Shown here piece after piece: positions 31,959-41,738 of a stretch of 64,000 nt of DNA. Every line of letters starts with the position of its first letter. Positions within the stretch are counted from its first letter, which is position 1. The notes under the pieces were generated by a model, which searched no databases, was not told where the DNA came from, and was given only the letters and a program-made list of their open reading frames with translations. Made by a program: the position numbers and the translations under genes. The stretch is from NCBI RefSeq assembly GCF_015354245.1, contig NZ_JADKYZ010000014.1:1-64000 (forward strand). Reading direction: 5' to 3'. This DNA is from Diaphorobacter caeni. Its GTDB lineage: Bacteria; Pseudomonadota; Gammaproteobacteria; Burkholderiales; Burkholderiaceae_C.

Positions 31959-33710
31959 ATGCATCTTCCACCACGGTCCTTTCGCGGACTGCTTGCCGCA
32001 CCGCTTCTCTGGTGCATTGCGTTCACCGCCGCAGCCCAGCCCGTACTGACCTGCAACGATGCCAGCACTACGCCTTCGGTGATTCACCGCAGTCAAGTCT
32101 GGGACGTGGTCAACACCTACGCGGCTGGCTTCAACGACGGTACCACCACCTACCCCACCAACAACCAGATGAACTGGTCCGCAGGCACCGAGTTCGACGA
32201 CTCCGGCGGCGATCTGAGCACCGGCGTGCTCACTGCGGCCAGCCCCTACGGCTACAACGCGCCGCCCGCCATTCCCTCGTTTGAAAGCGGCTGGATCGCC
32301 TTGGGCGGCACGACGCTCGCACCCTGGATGGTGGGACTCAACGGGAGCGACAAGCCGAACGTGAACCCCAACGTCATGTACTACTATCTCTACCAGTTCA
32401 ACATGGACCCGCAGGCAGATCCCGCGCAGTTCGGCATGACGTTCGGCGACTACGCGTTTGATGACCGCGTCAAGGGCATCTACCTCAACGGCACGCTGAT
32501 CCAGACCACGAGCGATCCGAGTTCCCTCACCGCCACCATCGCGAGCCTGTCCCTGCTGCCGCCCACCGCCAACTTCCAGGCCGGGTTGAACGAAATCGTC
32601 ATCGCCATTCTGAACATCGGCGACCCCGCCAATCCCCCTCTTTACCTCTCGCCCATCGGCAACCCGAGCATCACGGCCCTGCGCCTTGGGCGAGCCCAGA
32701 TTTCGGATTGCACGCCTCCACCCACCGCCAGCCCGCCCCTTCCGCCTGTTCCACCCGGCGGCATGCTGACGTCGAATTCGGCCATCTCGTATGCAGGCAC
32801 CGTCACCAATTGGGGCACGGCCACCACGGTGGATGTCTATGTTCAGAACGTCGACACGTCGCAACTGAGCGGCCCCTATGTAGCCACCATCGATCCCATC
32901 ACCGGAACCTACACCTACGCGAATGCGCCCAACCTGCCGGCGGGCCACTACCTGACGCAGGCCCTGATGACCATTCCGATCACGGATCCCGTCAGGCCGG
33001 GGCGGGTGGCCATCTCCGAGATTGGCGAGTTCTTCGTCGCGGGCCTCACGATGGCGCCGCCCGCCAATGTCGACACCGCCACGCCGGCCACCATCTCCGG
33101 CCAGATCCTCTATCACGGCAGCGCCACCACCGTGAACGTGACGGTGACGAACACCGACACGCTGCAGAGCTTTGGCCCCTATCCGGCCGCCATCCAGCCC
33201 GACGGCAGCTACAGCGTGAACACGGCCCTGCTGCCCGCAGGCAGCTACACGGCGGTGGCGGCCATCGCCGGGGCGGCCGACCTGCAGGTCACCGGCAATT
33301 TCACCGTCAACGCAGCACCGGTCACCGGCATCACGGTCACGCCGCCGCCCACGCTCGACCCCACGCAGAGTCCGAACATCACCGGCCAGGTGACCCACCC
33401 CGGCACCGCCACGACGGTGAGCGTGATCATCACCAACCCCGCCTCCTCGCAGACCTACGGCCCGTTCGTCGTGCCCATTCAGCCCGATGGTTCCTACGGC
33501 GCCACCTCGGCGCCGCTGCCACCGGGCAGCTACACCGTCACGGCAACGGCCAACGGGGCCTCGGCCACCGGAAGTTTCGCGGTGGTCGGGCAGCCGGTGA
33601 CTCAGGCGGCCACGCCGGTCACCGCGCTCCATGCATGGGCGCTTGCACTGCTGAGCGGTCTGCTCGCGGTGCTGGGTTGGTCGAGGATGCGCGGACATCC
33701 GGTCCGCTAG
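31959..33710 (+). CDS. secreted Ig-repeat protein with IPTL-CTERM-like tail
   Basis: A 583-residue protein with a signal peptide (about 1-26, ending AAAQ). Residues 27-240 are a unique N-terminal part; residues 270-560 contain three Ig-like repeats with a shared TVTNT.T.QS.GPYPA.I-type pattern (two of them marked by QPDGSY). The C-terminus VTALHAWALALLSGLLAVLG plus SRMRGHPVR is a degenerate IPTL-CTERM sorting tail. The function is unknown. Start at 31959 preceded by GGAG. Confidence 0.7.
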   Translation: MHLPPRSFRGLLAAPLLWCIAFTAAAQPVLTCNDASTTPSVIHRSQVWDVVNTYAAGFNDGTTTYPTNNQMNWSAGTEFDDSGGDLSTGVLTAASPYGYNAPPAIPSFESGWIALGGTTLAPWMVGLNGSDKPNVNPNVMYYYLYQFNMDPQADPAQFGMTFGDYAFDDRVKGIYLNGTLIQTTSDPSSLTATIASLSLLPPTANFQAGLNEIVIAILNIGDPANPPLYLSPIGNPSITALRLGRAQISDCTPPPTASPPLPPVPPGGMLTSNSAISYAGTVTNWGTATTVDVYVQNVDTSQLSGPYVATIDPITGTYTYANAPNLPAGHYLTQALMTIPITDPVRPGRVAISEIGEFFVAGLTMAPPANVDTATPATISGQILYHGSATTVNVTVTNTDTLQSFGPYPAAIQPDGSYSVNTALLPAGSYTAVAAIAGAADLQVTGNFTVNAAPVTGITVTPPPTLDPTQSPNITGQVTHPGTATTVSVIITNPASSQTYGPFVVPIQPDGSYGATSAPLPPGSYTVTATANGASATGSFAVVGQPVTQAATPVTALHAWALALLSGLLAVLGWSRMRGHPVR

Positions 33711-33740
33711 AAAACGACTTGACTGGCGGCTCCCGACCTG

Positions 33741-34988
33741 TCAATTCTGCGGTGCGGGCGAGAAGGTACCGGCCCACTTCCAGGTGGCGAACGCGCACCA
33801 GAGCAGTCCGATGACGGCCAGGCTGCCGCCCACCGTTCCCAGATGCTGCAACCCGGCATGCGTTCCCACCTGACTGCCGAGCAGCGCGCCCGCGCCGATG
33901 CCGACGTTGAACAGTCCCGAGAACAGCGACATGCCGACGTCCGTGGCGTCGGACGCCAGGCGCAGCACCTTGGCCTGCAGCGGCAGCACCATGCAGAGCA
34001 TCGCCACGCCCCAGACCGAGCACACGACGTAGAGCGCCAGTTGCGAATGCGTGCTTGGCAGCAGCAGCCACAGGCAGGACGTCACCAGAGCGATGGCGAG
34101 CAGCAAAAAGGCGCGCGGCCAGCGCATGCCGAAGGCGCTGAAGCACACGCTGCCCACGATGCCCATGCCGCCGTACAGCAGCAGCACCCAGGTGGTCACA
34201 TCGTTGCTCAAGCCCGCCACATGCTGGATCAGCGGTTCGATATAGCTGTAGACGGTGAACTGCGCCGTCACCATCACGATCAGCAGCGCGTAGGTGGCGA
34301 CCAGAGCGGGGCGCTTGAGCAGCATCGGAATGCTGCTGGCCGAGCCCGCGTTTTCGCTGGGCAGTGACGGCAACAGGCGCCACAGCGTGAGCATCACCAC
34401 CAAGGCGACAAAGCCGATGGCGCCGAACGTCGTGCGCCAGCCCAGCGCCTCGCCGACGATGCGGCCGAGCGGAATGCCGAGCACCATCGCCAGCGTCGTG
34501 CCCGTGGCAAGCAGGCCCAGCGCCTGCGCCTTCTTGCCCGCAGGCGCGACACGCACTGCCAGCGCCGCCGTGATCGACCAGAACACCGCATGCGCGACCG
34601 CGATGCCGATGCGGCTGACCAGCAGCGTCACGTAACTCCATGCAAACGCCGACAGCACATGGCTCACGATGAACAGCACGAACACGCCCATCAGCAGACG
34701 CCGACGCTCAAGCTGGCTGGTCGCCAGCATGGCGGGCAGCGACACCAGCGCCACGACCCACGCGTAGATGGTGAGCATCAGCCCGATCTGCTCGGTGCGC
34801 ATGCCGAAGCTGCCGCCGATGTCGCTGAGCAGACCGACCGGCACGAACTCGGTGGTGTTGAAAACGAACGCGGCCAGCGCCAGGGCGATGACGCTCATCC
34901 AGGCCTGTGCGGGCGTGCGCGAGTCCTGCACCGCAGAGGGTGCGGAAGAAAAGTTGTCGGGAGAAGAAGTGGTATCGAAAGCGGACAT
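33741..34988 (-). CDS. SotB-like MFS exporter
   Basis: A 415-residue major-facilitator protein with about 12 membrane segments. It carries [17 protein letters not shown] (about 41-57) and [20 protein letters not shown], and is closest to the SotB/YdeA sugar-efflux and drug-exporter group. The substrate cannot be read from sequence. It converges on the surface-protein gene. Confidence 0.8.
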   Translation of the reverse strand: MSAFDTTSSPDNFSSAPSAVQDSRTPAQAWMSVIALALAAFVFNTTEFVPVGLLSDIGGSFGMRTEQIGLMLTIYAWVVALVSLPAMLATSQLERRRLLMGVFVLFIVSHVLSAFAWSYVTLLVSRIGIAVAHAVFWSITAALAVRVAPAGKKAQALGLLATGTTLAMVLGIPLGRIVGEALGWRTTFGAIGFVALVVMLTLWRLLPSLPSENAGSASSIPMLLKRPALVATYALLIVMVTAQFTVYSYIEPLIQHVAGLSNDVTTWVLLLYGGMGIVGSVCFSAFGMRWPRAFLLLAIALVTSCLWLLLPSTHSQLALYVVCSVWGVAMLCMVLPLQAKVLRLASDATDVGMSLFSGLFNVGIGAGALLGSQVGTHAGLQHLGTVGGSLAVIGLLWCAFATWKWAGTFSPAPQN

Positions 34989-35154
34989 GGAGAAAAGGCA
35001 GACTCACGCGCGCACAGAAAATGCTGCGGCGCAACAAGTGAAATTGTCCGCGCATTTCATGTGGCGCTCAGAGCCCCGCCCCTATGGCCCCGAGACCCTA
35101 TGGGGTCACAGGGCCGTCACTTGGCAGGAATAGTCAACTGTGCACCAACGCCGG

Positions 35155-35544
35155 TCAGCCTTGCGGATCGTGGCAGACGGCTTCGATGTTGTGGCCGTCC
35201 GGGTCGAGCACAAAGGCGCCATAATAGCTCGGGTGATAGTGAGGCCGCACGCCCGGCGCGCCGTTGTCTCGCCCACCGGCCGCGATGGCCGCCTTGTAGA
35301 AGGCGTCGACCACCGCACGGGAGCGCGCCCGGAACGCGACATGGACGATGGGCTGATTGGGCGTGCCACGGCTGATCCAGAAGTCAGGCTTGGGCGGCTC
35401 GCCAAATCCCGCCGTATCGGTATGCCCGGTCTCTGCGGCGGACACCGCCATCAGCTTGGCGTAGCCGAGCGGCGCAAGCGCCTTTTCATAGAACGCAATG
35501 GATTTGGCGAAGTCCGAGACCATGACGCCGGTGTGATCGATCAT
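35155..35544 (-). CDS. VOC-family (glyoxalase-like) protein
   Basis: A 129-residue protein with the VOC pattern: MIDHTGVMVSDFAKSIAFYE at the start and VLDPDGHNIEAVCH at the end. Metal-binding residues (His4, Glu near 122) are in the usual places. Reaction unknown. Confidence 0.85.
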   Translation of the reverse strand: MIDHTGVMVSDFAKSIAFYEKALAPLGYAKLMAVSAAETGHTDTAGFGEPPKPDFWISRGTPNQPIVHVAFRARSRAVVDAFYKAAIAAGGRDNGAPGVRPHYHPSYYGAFVLDPDGHNIEAVCHDPQG

Positions 35545-35635
35545 GAAGTACCCCTCTTGAATGGCTGGATGGAAACCCAGTCATTTGAGTATGTCCGACA
35601 TGATCGATCCTGTCCACGGAATCGGTGAAGGAAAC

Positions 35636-36295
35636 TCAGTACGCAACCGTGAAGCGCTCGCGCCGGTGCGTGCCCTGCTCCAGCGCATCCACCAGCGCCA
35701 CGGCCAGATCGGCCGCCGAGATCGTGCCGGGCGCGCCGTCGGGCTGCATCAGCGGCTCGTCCTTGCCGACGCGGTACTGGCCGGTGCGCTCGCCGCGATC
35801 GCCCAGATGCAGGGCAATCGGCGGGCTCAGCAGGGTCCAGTCGAGGGTGGTTTCGCCCTGCAGCTCCGTCAGCATGTCGCGCGCCGCGGTGGCTCCCGGC
35901 TTGATCGCTGCGGGGAAATCGGGTGAATCCACCAGTTGCTGGCCGTTGATGTAGAGGCTGCCGGCACCGCCGACGACCAGATAGCGTCCCACGCCCGCCG
36001 CCTTCGTGCCTGCAAGAATGGCGCGCGAGCCGGTCATGAAATCGTTGTAGATGTTCGGGTTCGTCCAACCGGCGTTGTAGGCGCTGACCACCGCGTCCAC
36101 GCCACCCACACCGTTCAGGGCTGCCTCGACGTCTTCGGCCTTGAGCACATCGGCGCGCACCACCTTGAGGCGGTCGCGCGCGGCGAGCTTTTCGGGATGA
36201 CGCGCAAGCGCCGTCACCTCGTGACCGCGTTGCAGCAGCTCGTCCAGCAGTGCTGCGCCTACGAAACCGGTGGCTCCAATCAATGCGACTTTCAT
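35636..36295 (-). CDS. NAD(P)-binding NmrA-like protein
   Basis: A 219-residue short-chain Rossmann protein. MKVALIGATGFVGAALLDEL is the cofactor site. It resembles NmrA/YwnB proteins (VVSAYNAGWTNPNIYNDF, GRYLVVGGAGSLYI). The start at 36295 has AAAGGACACG upstream; a TTG at 36316 is an alternative. It is divergent from a LysR gene, which is its likely regulator. Confidence 0.82.
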   Translation of the reverse strand: MKVALIGATGFVGAALLDELLQRGHEVTALARHPEKLAARDRLKVVRADVLKAEDVEAALNGVGGVDAVVSAYNAGWTNPNIYNDFMTGSRAILAGTKAAGVGRYLVVGGAGSLYINGQQLVDSPDFPAAIKPGATAARDMLTELQGETTLDWTLLSPPIALHLGDRGERTGQYRVGKDEPLMQPDGAPGTISAADLAVALVDALEQGTHRRERFTVAY

Positions 36296-36391
36296 GTTCG
36301 TGTCCTTTTCGTTCAATACGTTGTCTGGTTCAGGACTCCACTTTAGGTACTTCCGAACCAGCTGATAAGTCAGCAGATTTCGCCATCACTT

Positions 36392-36406
36392 TGAAGCACT
36401 GCTTCA
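36392..36406. promoter_or_regulatory. likely LysR operator
   Basis: TGAAGC-ACT-GCTTCA, a perfect 6-base inverted repeat, in the divergent space between the NmrA-like and LysR genes. Confidence 0.5.
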
Positions 36407-36417
36407 TAATCACTCCC

Positions 36418-37356
36418 ATGGACGACTTCAAACGCATGGCGATTTTCGCCACCGTGGTGCAGCAGGGCTCGATGAGCGCCGCCGCGCGCACGCTCGGGAT
36501 GACGCCGTCGGCCGTGAGCCAGCAGGTGCGCCAGCTCGAGCGCGATGGCGGCGTGACGCTGATGCACCGCACGACGCGCCAGTTGACGCTCACCGACGCC
36601 GGTCAGCGCTTCTATGCCGAATGCGCGCGCATGGTCGACGCGGCATCGAACGCGCGCGCCGAACTGCAGGCCGAGCTGCAGAAGCCCAGCGGCGAGCTGC
36701 GCATCTCCTCGACCGTGGGCTTCGCGCGCCACATCGCGCCCGCGCTCGGGCCACTGCTCGCCGCCTATCCGCAACTGCGCATGCAGCTTCTGGTGGACGA
36801 CGCGCAGATCGATCTGACCTCTGCGCGCATCGATCTCGCCATCCGCTACGGCAATCTGCCCGATTCGCAATGGGTGGCGCGTCCGCTGGGAGCGATGCAC
36901 TGGTGGCCTTGCGCGTCGCCGCAGTGGATCGAGGCCCATGGCGAGCCCGCATCGCTGCAGGATTTGCTCACCGCCAGCTGGCTGGGACTTCCGGCCTCCA
37001 TCGAGTTCCAGGGGCTGCAGGTGCGCATTCCGTCACCAAGGCCCGGCTCCCGCGCTGTCGACGAACATGTGCTGCCCTTGGCGCCGCGCATCGCCAGCAA
37101 CAACCAGCTCGCCCTGCTGCAGATGTGCGAGGCGGGGCTCGGCATCGCGCTGCTGGGCAGCATGGACGTGCAGGATGCCCTCTCCGCCGGTCGGCTGGTG
37201 CGGCTCTGCAGGCACTGGGACTTCGGCCGCGCGGGCGGACTGCCGATCTGGGCCGTCACCGCGCAGCGCAACATGCAGCCCGCCAAGGTGCGCCTCGCGC
37301 TCGCGCACCTGAGCCAGTATCTGAATGACGTACCCGGTGTTTTTCACAATCGTTGA
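36418..37356 (+). CDS. LysR-family regulator
   Basis: A 312-residue regulator. FATVVQQGSMSAAARTLGMT (10-29) and SAVSQQVRQLERDGGVTLMH give the helix-turn-helix, followed by a ligand-binding domain typical of the group regulating short-chain enzymes. It is divergent from the NmrA-like gene, with the inverted repeat at 36392 between. Confidence 0.85.
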   Translation: MDDFKRMAIFATVVQQGSMSAAARTLGMTPSAVSQQVRQLERDGGVTLMHRTTRQLTLTDAGQRFYAECARMVDAASNARAELQAELQKPSGELRISSTVGFARHIAPALGPLLAAYPQLRMQLLVDDAQIDLTSARIDLAIRYGNLPDSQWVARPLGAMHWWPCASPQWIEAHGEPASLQDLLTASWLGLPASIEFQGLQVRIPSPRPGSRAVDEHVLPLAPRIASNNQLALLQMCEAGLGIALLGSMDVQDALSAGRLVRLCRHWDFGRAGGLPIWAVTAQRNMQPAKVRLALAHLSQYLNDVPGVFHNR

Positions 37357-37551
37357 AGGACTGCCGGAAGCTACGTTCTGATTCAACTATGAAGAAATGG
37401 CAAAACCTGACAAAGAATTCCGCAGGGGTCAACGAAAATGGAAGTACAAACGTCTTACACGCATCGCGGCACCGTTGTCGAACACCGGCGCCACCACTCA
37501 TACGCTGTGGCCCGGCCCACCGAGACAGCATTGAAACAAGGGGAACAGACA

Positions 37552-38244
37552 ATGTTCAGCACCACTCTCACCAAGCTCTTCACCGTTGGCACCCTGACCG
37601 CCGCGCTGGCGGGCTGCGTCGCCATGGATGATCCCTACTATCAAGGCGGCTACCAGGGCGGCTACGGGGGTGGCTACGCCACCACGACCTACTCCAGCTA
37701 TCCGGTCTGGCAGGGCCCCGGCTATTACTACGACGGCGGCTACTACCCCAACAATCCCGGCATCAGCGGCGCGATCTACATCCGCAGCCAGGACGACTGG
37801 CGCTCGCGCGACTCCGACCGCCGCCGCGAATGGGAACGCCGCCGCGACAATGACCGCCGCGAGGCCGACCGTCGCCGTGACAACGATCGCCGCGAGGCCG
37901 ATCGCCGCCGCGATCAGGATCTGCGCGAAGCGGAGCGCCGCCGCGAAAACGATCGTCGCGAAGCCGAACGCAACCGCAACTGGAGCAACAACAATAACAA
38001 CAACAATCGCCCCTACCCCGGCGGCGCAGGCGGATACACGCCCAACAACAATCCCGAAGGCCAGCGCGACTTCAACCGCAGCGAGCGCATTCTTCGCCAG
38101 CAGGAAAACCGCCAGCTCAACAGCCCTGACCCACGCGTGAACCGCGAGCGCGCCGAAATCTTCGAGCGCCAGCGCCAGCAACGCGAAGCCGCGCAGCAGA
38201 AAAACAAGAACCCTTGGGGCACAGGCAATAGCCAAGGCAACTGA
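37552..38244 (+). CDS. lipoprotein with Arg-rich 11-residue repeats
   Basis: A 230-residue protein with a lipobox (LTAALAGC, Cys23) after a short signal peptide. A Gly/Tyr-rich region (YYQGGYQGGYGGGYATTTYS) is followed by four repeats of RRRDNDRREAD type (37837-37968, 33 bp each), an Asn run and a Gln-rich end. The repeats would make a strongly charged helix. Envelope location is clear; the role is not. The start has AAGGGGAAC upstream. Confidence 0.7.
   Translation: MFSTTLTKLFTVGTLTAALAGCVAMDDPYYQGGYQGGYGGGYATTTYSSYPVWQGPGYYYDGGYYPNNPGISGAIYIRSQDDWRSRDSDRRREWERRRDNDRREADRRRDNDRREADRRRDQDLREAERRRENDRREAERNRNWSNNNNNNNRPYPGGAGGYTPNNNPEGQRDFNRSERILRQQENRQLNSPDPRVNRERAEIFERQRQQREAAQQKNKNPWGTGNSQGN
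37837..37968 (+). repeat. four 33-bp coding repeats
   Basis: Four copies in frame, encoding RRRDNDRREAD, RRRDNDRREAD, RRRDQDLREAE and RRRENDRREAE. Slippage here could change the repeat number without breaking the frame. Confidence 0.85.
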
Positions 38245-38308
38245 TTGTGACGAGAATGGTGGCGAGGCCCGCGCGCCCTGCCCCATCTCCAACCGCCGTG
38301 GAATCCAC

Positions 38309-39013
38309 ATGAGCATTGATCGCCGCACGCACCGATCCACATCAGGCCGCCTGCCTGGCCGGCTGTGGATCTGCGCGTTGCCGCTGCTGTGCGCGATGGC
38401 GGTGCAGGCGCAGGTCATCCGCTGCACCGACCCGGTCACCGGCAAGGTCAGCTACACCGACGGCAAATGCGCGAGCGGCAACAGTGCCCAGGAAATCGAA
38501 GCCCGCAAGTCGCCCGACGAGATCCGCGCCGAACGCGAGCAGGCGGCGCAAGCCCGCGAGCGCGTGCAGGAGCGCCAGCAGCAGGACGCCAAGCGGCGCC
38601 AGAACAACGCCGAACTGCAGCGCAGCGAACAGGAAAGCCGCGACCGCTCGCAGTCCGCAGCGTCGAACAACCCGGCCAATTCACAGGCCTGCGCGCAGGC
38701 CCGCCGCAATCTTGAAGAAGTGCAGGCCAGCATGGGTCAGGGCATGTACGATGAGTCCGCCCGACTCTCCGAAGCCCAGCGCAACGCCGAGCGCGCCTGC
38801 CTCACGCCCGACGAATGGGTGCGCACCCAGCGCGATGCGCAATACGCCCCGGCCCCCGGCAACGGCTACTACCAGACCTATCCCTACGTGGTGCGTCCGC
38901 CGCATGTGGTGCGCCCGCCCGTGCGCCCTCAGCCCGAGCCCAAGCCGCCGGTGTTCACCAACTGCAACGTCTTTCGCTGCACGGACGCCAAGGGCAACGT
39001 CTACCCCCGCTGA
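38309..39013 (+). CDS. DUF4124 protein
   Basis: A 234-residue exported protein. After a signal peptide (about 1-35), VIRCTDPVTGKVSYTDGKC (36-54) is the DUF4124 motif. The middle is a long charged Gln/Arg-rich coil, and the end repeats the CxxCxDAKG motif (NVFRCTDAKGNVY). Function unknown; it follows the repeat lipoprotein and may form a unit with it. Confidence 0.75.
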   Translation: MSIDRRTHRSTSGRLPGRLWICALPLLCAMAVQAQVIRCTDPVTGKVSYTDGKCASGNSAQEIEARKSPDEIRAEREQAAQARERVQERQQQDAKRRQNNAELQRSEQESRDRSQSAASNNPANSQACAQARRNLEEVQASMGQGMYDESARLSEAQRNAERACLTPDEWVRTQRDAQYAPAPGNGYYQTYPYVVRPPHVVRPPVRPQPEPKPPVFTNCNVFRCTDAKGNVYPR

Positions 39014-39031
39014 CATCCCCTCATCTGCCGA

Positions 39032-39928
39032 TCAGCGCCGAGCGGGATCTCCGCGCAGCCCCTGCACGACGGTGGGATAGCGCAGGCGCACGCGCAGCTC
39101 GTCGTGCATGCGCCGGGCTTCCAGGCGCCGCGACTCGCTCATGAAGCTCAGCAGCGTGACCGGCAACTGGTCGCGCGCGGCATCCCGCGCCACGCGCGGC
39201 GGGCGGGGCAGGCCGAACAGATCGGCAGCCATGTCGAAATAGTCGCCCATCTTCATGTCGGTCTCGTCCCGCACGTTGTAGACCCGCTGCGCCTTGCCGC
39301 GCCACAGGGCCGCAAGACAGGCCGCCGCCAGATCGTCCGCCTGAATGTGGTTGGTGTAGACGTCGTCCCGCTCCTTGAGCACCGGCGTGCCGCGCTGCAG
39401 CCGCGCCACGGGCGTGCCGCTTGGCCGGTCCAGCCCGTAGATGCCGGGCACGCGCAGAATGCTCACCCGCACGCCGGAGCGGCCCAAGTGGCGCATGGCC
39501 CGCTCGGCGTTCACCCGTCGGTGCGCGCGCGGAGTGGCCGGCGCCACCGTGCGAGTCTCGTTCACCCAGACGCCCTCGCAGTCGCCGTACACGCCCGTCG
39601 TCGACGCATAGACCAGCGCATCGGGCAAGGCCCGCAGGCGCAGCGCGCGGCCCAGATTCTCGCTGCGCACGTCACGCCACCACTGCGGCCCGGTTTCACC
39701 CTCTCCGGGCGGCGGCGCGAGATACAGCACGCGCTGAAAGACGCCCGCCAGCCGTGACAGCGTGGCCTTGTCGTCCAGATTGCCCAGAAGCGGCCTCACG
39801 CCGGCCGCGCGCAAGGCGGGAGAGCGCTCCGCCGAGGTCGTCAGGGCAGACAGTGAAACCCGCGACGATTTCAATTGCCGCGCAGCGCGCATTCCCACGT
39901 CGCCGCAGCCGATGACCAACACCCGCAT
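39032..39928 (-). CDS. NAD-dependent epimerase/dehydratase-like protein
   Basis: A 298-residue Rossmann protein. MRVLVIGCGDVGMRAARQL is the cofactor site. YASTTGVYGDCEGVWVNE and VSILRVPGIYGLDR are SDR epimerase blocks, so it resembles YeeZ. Start at 39928 is chosen for alignment with the Rossmann motif; a TTG at 39979 is possible. Divergent from the flavin reductase. Confidence 0.75.
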   Translation of the reverse strand: MRVLVIGCGDVGMRAARQLKSSRVSLSALTTSAERSPALRAAGVRPLLGNLDDKATLSRLAGVFQRVLYLAPPPGEGETGPQWWRDVRSENLGRALRLRALPDALVYASTTGVYGDCEGVWVNETRTVAPATPRAHRRVNAERAMRHLGRSGVRVSILRVPGIYGLDRPSGTPVARLQRGTPVLKERDDVYTNHIQADDLAAACLAALWRGKAQRVYNVRDETDMKMGDYFDMAADLFGLPRPPRVARDAARDQLPVTLLSFMSESRRLEARRMHDELRVRLRYPTVVQGLRGDPARR

Positions 39929-40074
39929 CCGGCGAAAGCGTGCCGGGAGCGCTCCTAAGGGACTTTGGTTTGAGGGCAAAATCGATACCTTTGGGAGCCA
40001 GCCCGCACCATCCCCGCGATGCGCGCGCCAGCCCCGTGAAAAGCAGACAAAAGAACTCCAAGGATACCCGCAAC

Positions 40075-41133
40075 ATGACGAGCGAGCAGACCACAGCCGC
40101 CACCTTCCAGATCAACGTTCAGCCCAGTGGGCGCACCTTCTCCGCACAGGGCGACGAAACCATCCTCACCGCCGCCATCCGCGGCGGCGTGGGCCTGCCC
40201 TACAGCTGCAAGGATGGCTCGTGCGGCTCGTGCAAGTGCAAGAAGCTCAGCGGCTCGGTGGTGCACAAGGAGCACGCCGAGAAGGCGCTCTCGCAAGCCG
40301 AGGAAGAAGCCGGTTTCGTCCTCACCTGCAGCGCCCGCGCGCTGACCGACGTGGTGCTCGAATCGCGCCAGGTCACCGACGAAAGCTCCTTCCCGGTGAA
40401 GAAGCTGCCGGTGCGCGTGGCCGCGCTGAACCGCCTGTCGCACGACGTGATGCAGGTGCGCCTGCAACTGCCCGCCGCCGACCAGTTCAGGTACCACGCG
40501 GGCCAGTACATCGAGTTCATCCTGCGCGACGGTGCTCGCCGGGCCTACTCCATGGCCACCGCGCCCCACTTCCAGGAAACCGCTCCGGGCGTGGAACTGC
40601 ACATCCGCCACATGCCGGGCGGCAAGTTCACCGACCACGTCTTCAGCGCGATGAAAGAAAAGGAAATCCTGCGCGTCGAAGGCCCGTTCGGCAGCTTCTT
40701 CCTGCGCGAAGACTCCGACAAGCCCATCATCCTGCTCGCCTCCGGCACCGGCTTCGCGCCCGTGAAGGCGCTGATCGAGCACATGCAGCACAAGGGCACG
40801 AAGCGTGCCATCACGCTGTACTGGGGCGGACGTCGCCCGGCGGACCTCTACATGGACGCCTGGGTGCGCGAGCGCATGGCCGAGATGCCCCAGCTGAGCT
40901 ACGTGCCGGTGGTCTCCAACGCCGAGCCCGAAGACCAATGGACGGGCCGCACCGGCTTCGTGCACAGGGCCGTCATGGAAGACTTCGCCGACCTCTCGGG
41001 TCACCAGGTCTATGCCTGCGGCGCCCCCATCGTGGTCGATTCGGCCCGCAGCCAATACTCCGCCGAACGCGGCCTGCCCGAAGAGGAATTCTTCGCCGAC
41101 GCCTTCACGTCGGAAGCCGACAAGCACGCTTGA
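40075..41133 (+). CDS. 2Fe-2S ferredoxin/flavin reductase (AscD-like)
   Basis: A 352-residue iron-sulfur flavoprotein. The N-terminal plant-type 2Fe-2S domain has Cys45, Cys50, Cys53 and Cys85. A ferredoxin-NADP-reductase part follows, with the FAD motif RAYSMATAP (about 156-164) and the NAD site LASGTGFAP. It fits the CDP-6-deoxy-glucoseen reductase-like family seen in Comamonadaceae. It moves electrons from NAD(P)H to a partner; the partner is not known. Confidence 0.85.
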   Translation: MTSEQTTAATFQINVQPSGRTFSAQGDETILTAAIRGGVGLPYSCKDGSCGSCKCKKLSGSVVHKEHAEKALSQAEEEAGFVLTCSARALTDVVLESRQVTDESSFPVKKLPVRVAALNRLSHDVMQVRLQLPAADQFRYHAGQYIEFILRDGARRAYSMATAPHFQETAPGVELHIRHMPGGKFTDHVFSAMKEKEILRVEGPFGSFFLREDSDKPIILLASGTGFAPVKALIEHMQHKGTKRAITLYWGGRRPADLYMDAWVRERMAEMPQLSYVPVVSNAEPEDQWTGRTGFVHRAVMEDFADLSGHQVYACGAPIVVDSARSQYSAERGLPEEEFFADAFTSEADKHA

Positions 41134-41211
41134 ACGACATCATCTCCAAGGTGCTTCACGCGATCGGCCGCCCATAAAACGGGCGCTCAGCCCCCTAGGC
41201 GAGCCCCCTGT

Positions 41212-41562
41212 TCAAGAGATGAGTTCGCGGCAGAGTTCGGCGCAGTGGCGGCAGCTCTCCGCGCAGTCCTGGCAATGATCTGACTCGTGCTTCTCGCACT
41301 CGGTCGCGCAGGCCTCGCAGATGCGCGCGCACAGCTCGCAGATGGCCGACACATGTGCGCTGTCGCGCGCCATGGCGGCCGCGGCCACTCGGCATATTTC
41401 CGCGCATTCGACATCCTGCGCCACGCAGTTGAGCATGTGTTCCGCATGCACGTCGCGCAGGCACGCCGCGGCACAGAAGTCGCACAGCAGGGCGCAGCGC
41501 GAACAGGCGGCGATGCATTCCCAGTAACGGGACTCGGACAGTGAGGTGGGTGCGTCCAGCAT
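41212..41562 (-). CDS. four-helix copper storage protein (Csp3-like)
   Basis: A 116-residue protein with 19 cysteines in CxxxC spacing along predicted helices (for example CIAACSRCALLCDFC and CELCARICEACATEC). No signal peptide is present, so it is the cytosolic Csp3 type rather than Csp1. Csp proteins form tetramers that hold many Cu(I) ions. No copper operon is next to it. Confidence 0.82.
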   Translation of the reverse strand: MLDAPTSLSESRYWECIAACSRCALLCDFCAAACLRDVHAEHMLNCVAQDVECAEICRVAAAAMARDSAHVSAICELCARICEACATECEKHESDHCQDCAESCRHCAELCRELIS

Positions 41563-41738
41563 GTCACTCCTTTCCGTCAGGCGGATCGCTGGCGATGTGC
41601 ATCTCGCGCGCCAGCAGCGCAGCCCTCTTTATAGGCACACGGGAATCCTTCGTTCTGTAGGACTTGACAGCAATCTGCGTATGGAAGTCACAAGCCTTGC
41701 CAGCCTCCCATCAGATTTTTTTGCACAATAGACAACCT

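Noticed and set aside
31914-33698. A 594-residue minus-strand frame opposite the second surface protein
   Set aside because: Arg/Gly/His-rich shadow; the plus-strand gene has signal peptide, repeats and sorting tail.
37837-37968. CRISPR array
   Set aside because: These 33-bp units are adjacent coding repeats without spacers; no CRISPR array or cas genes were seen anywhere in the window.
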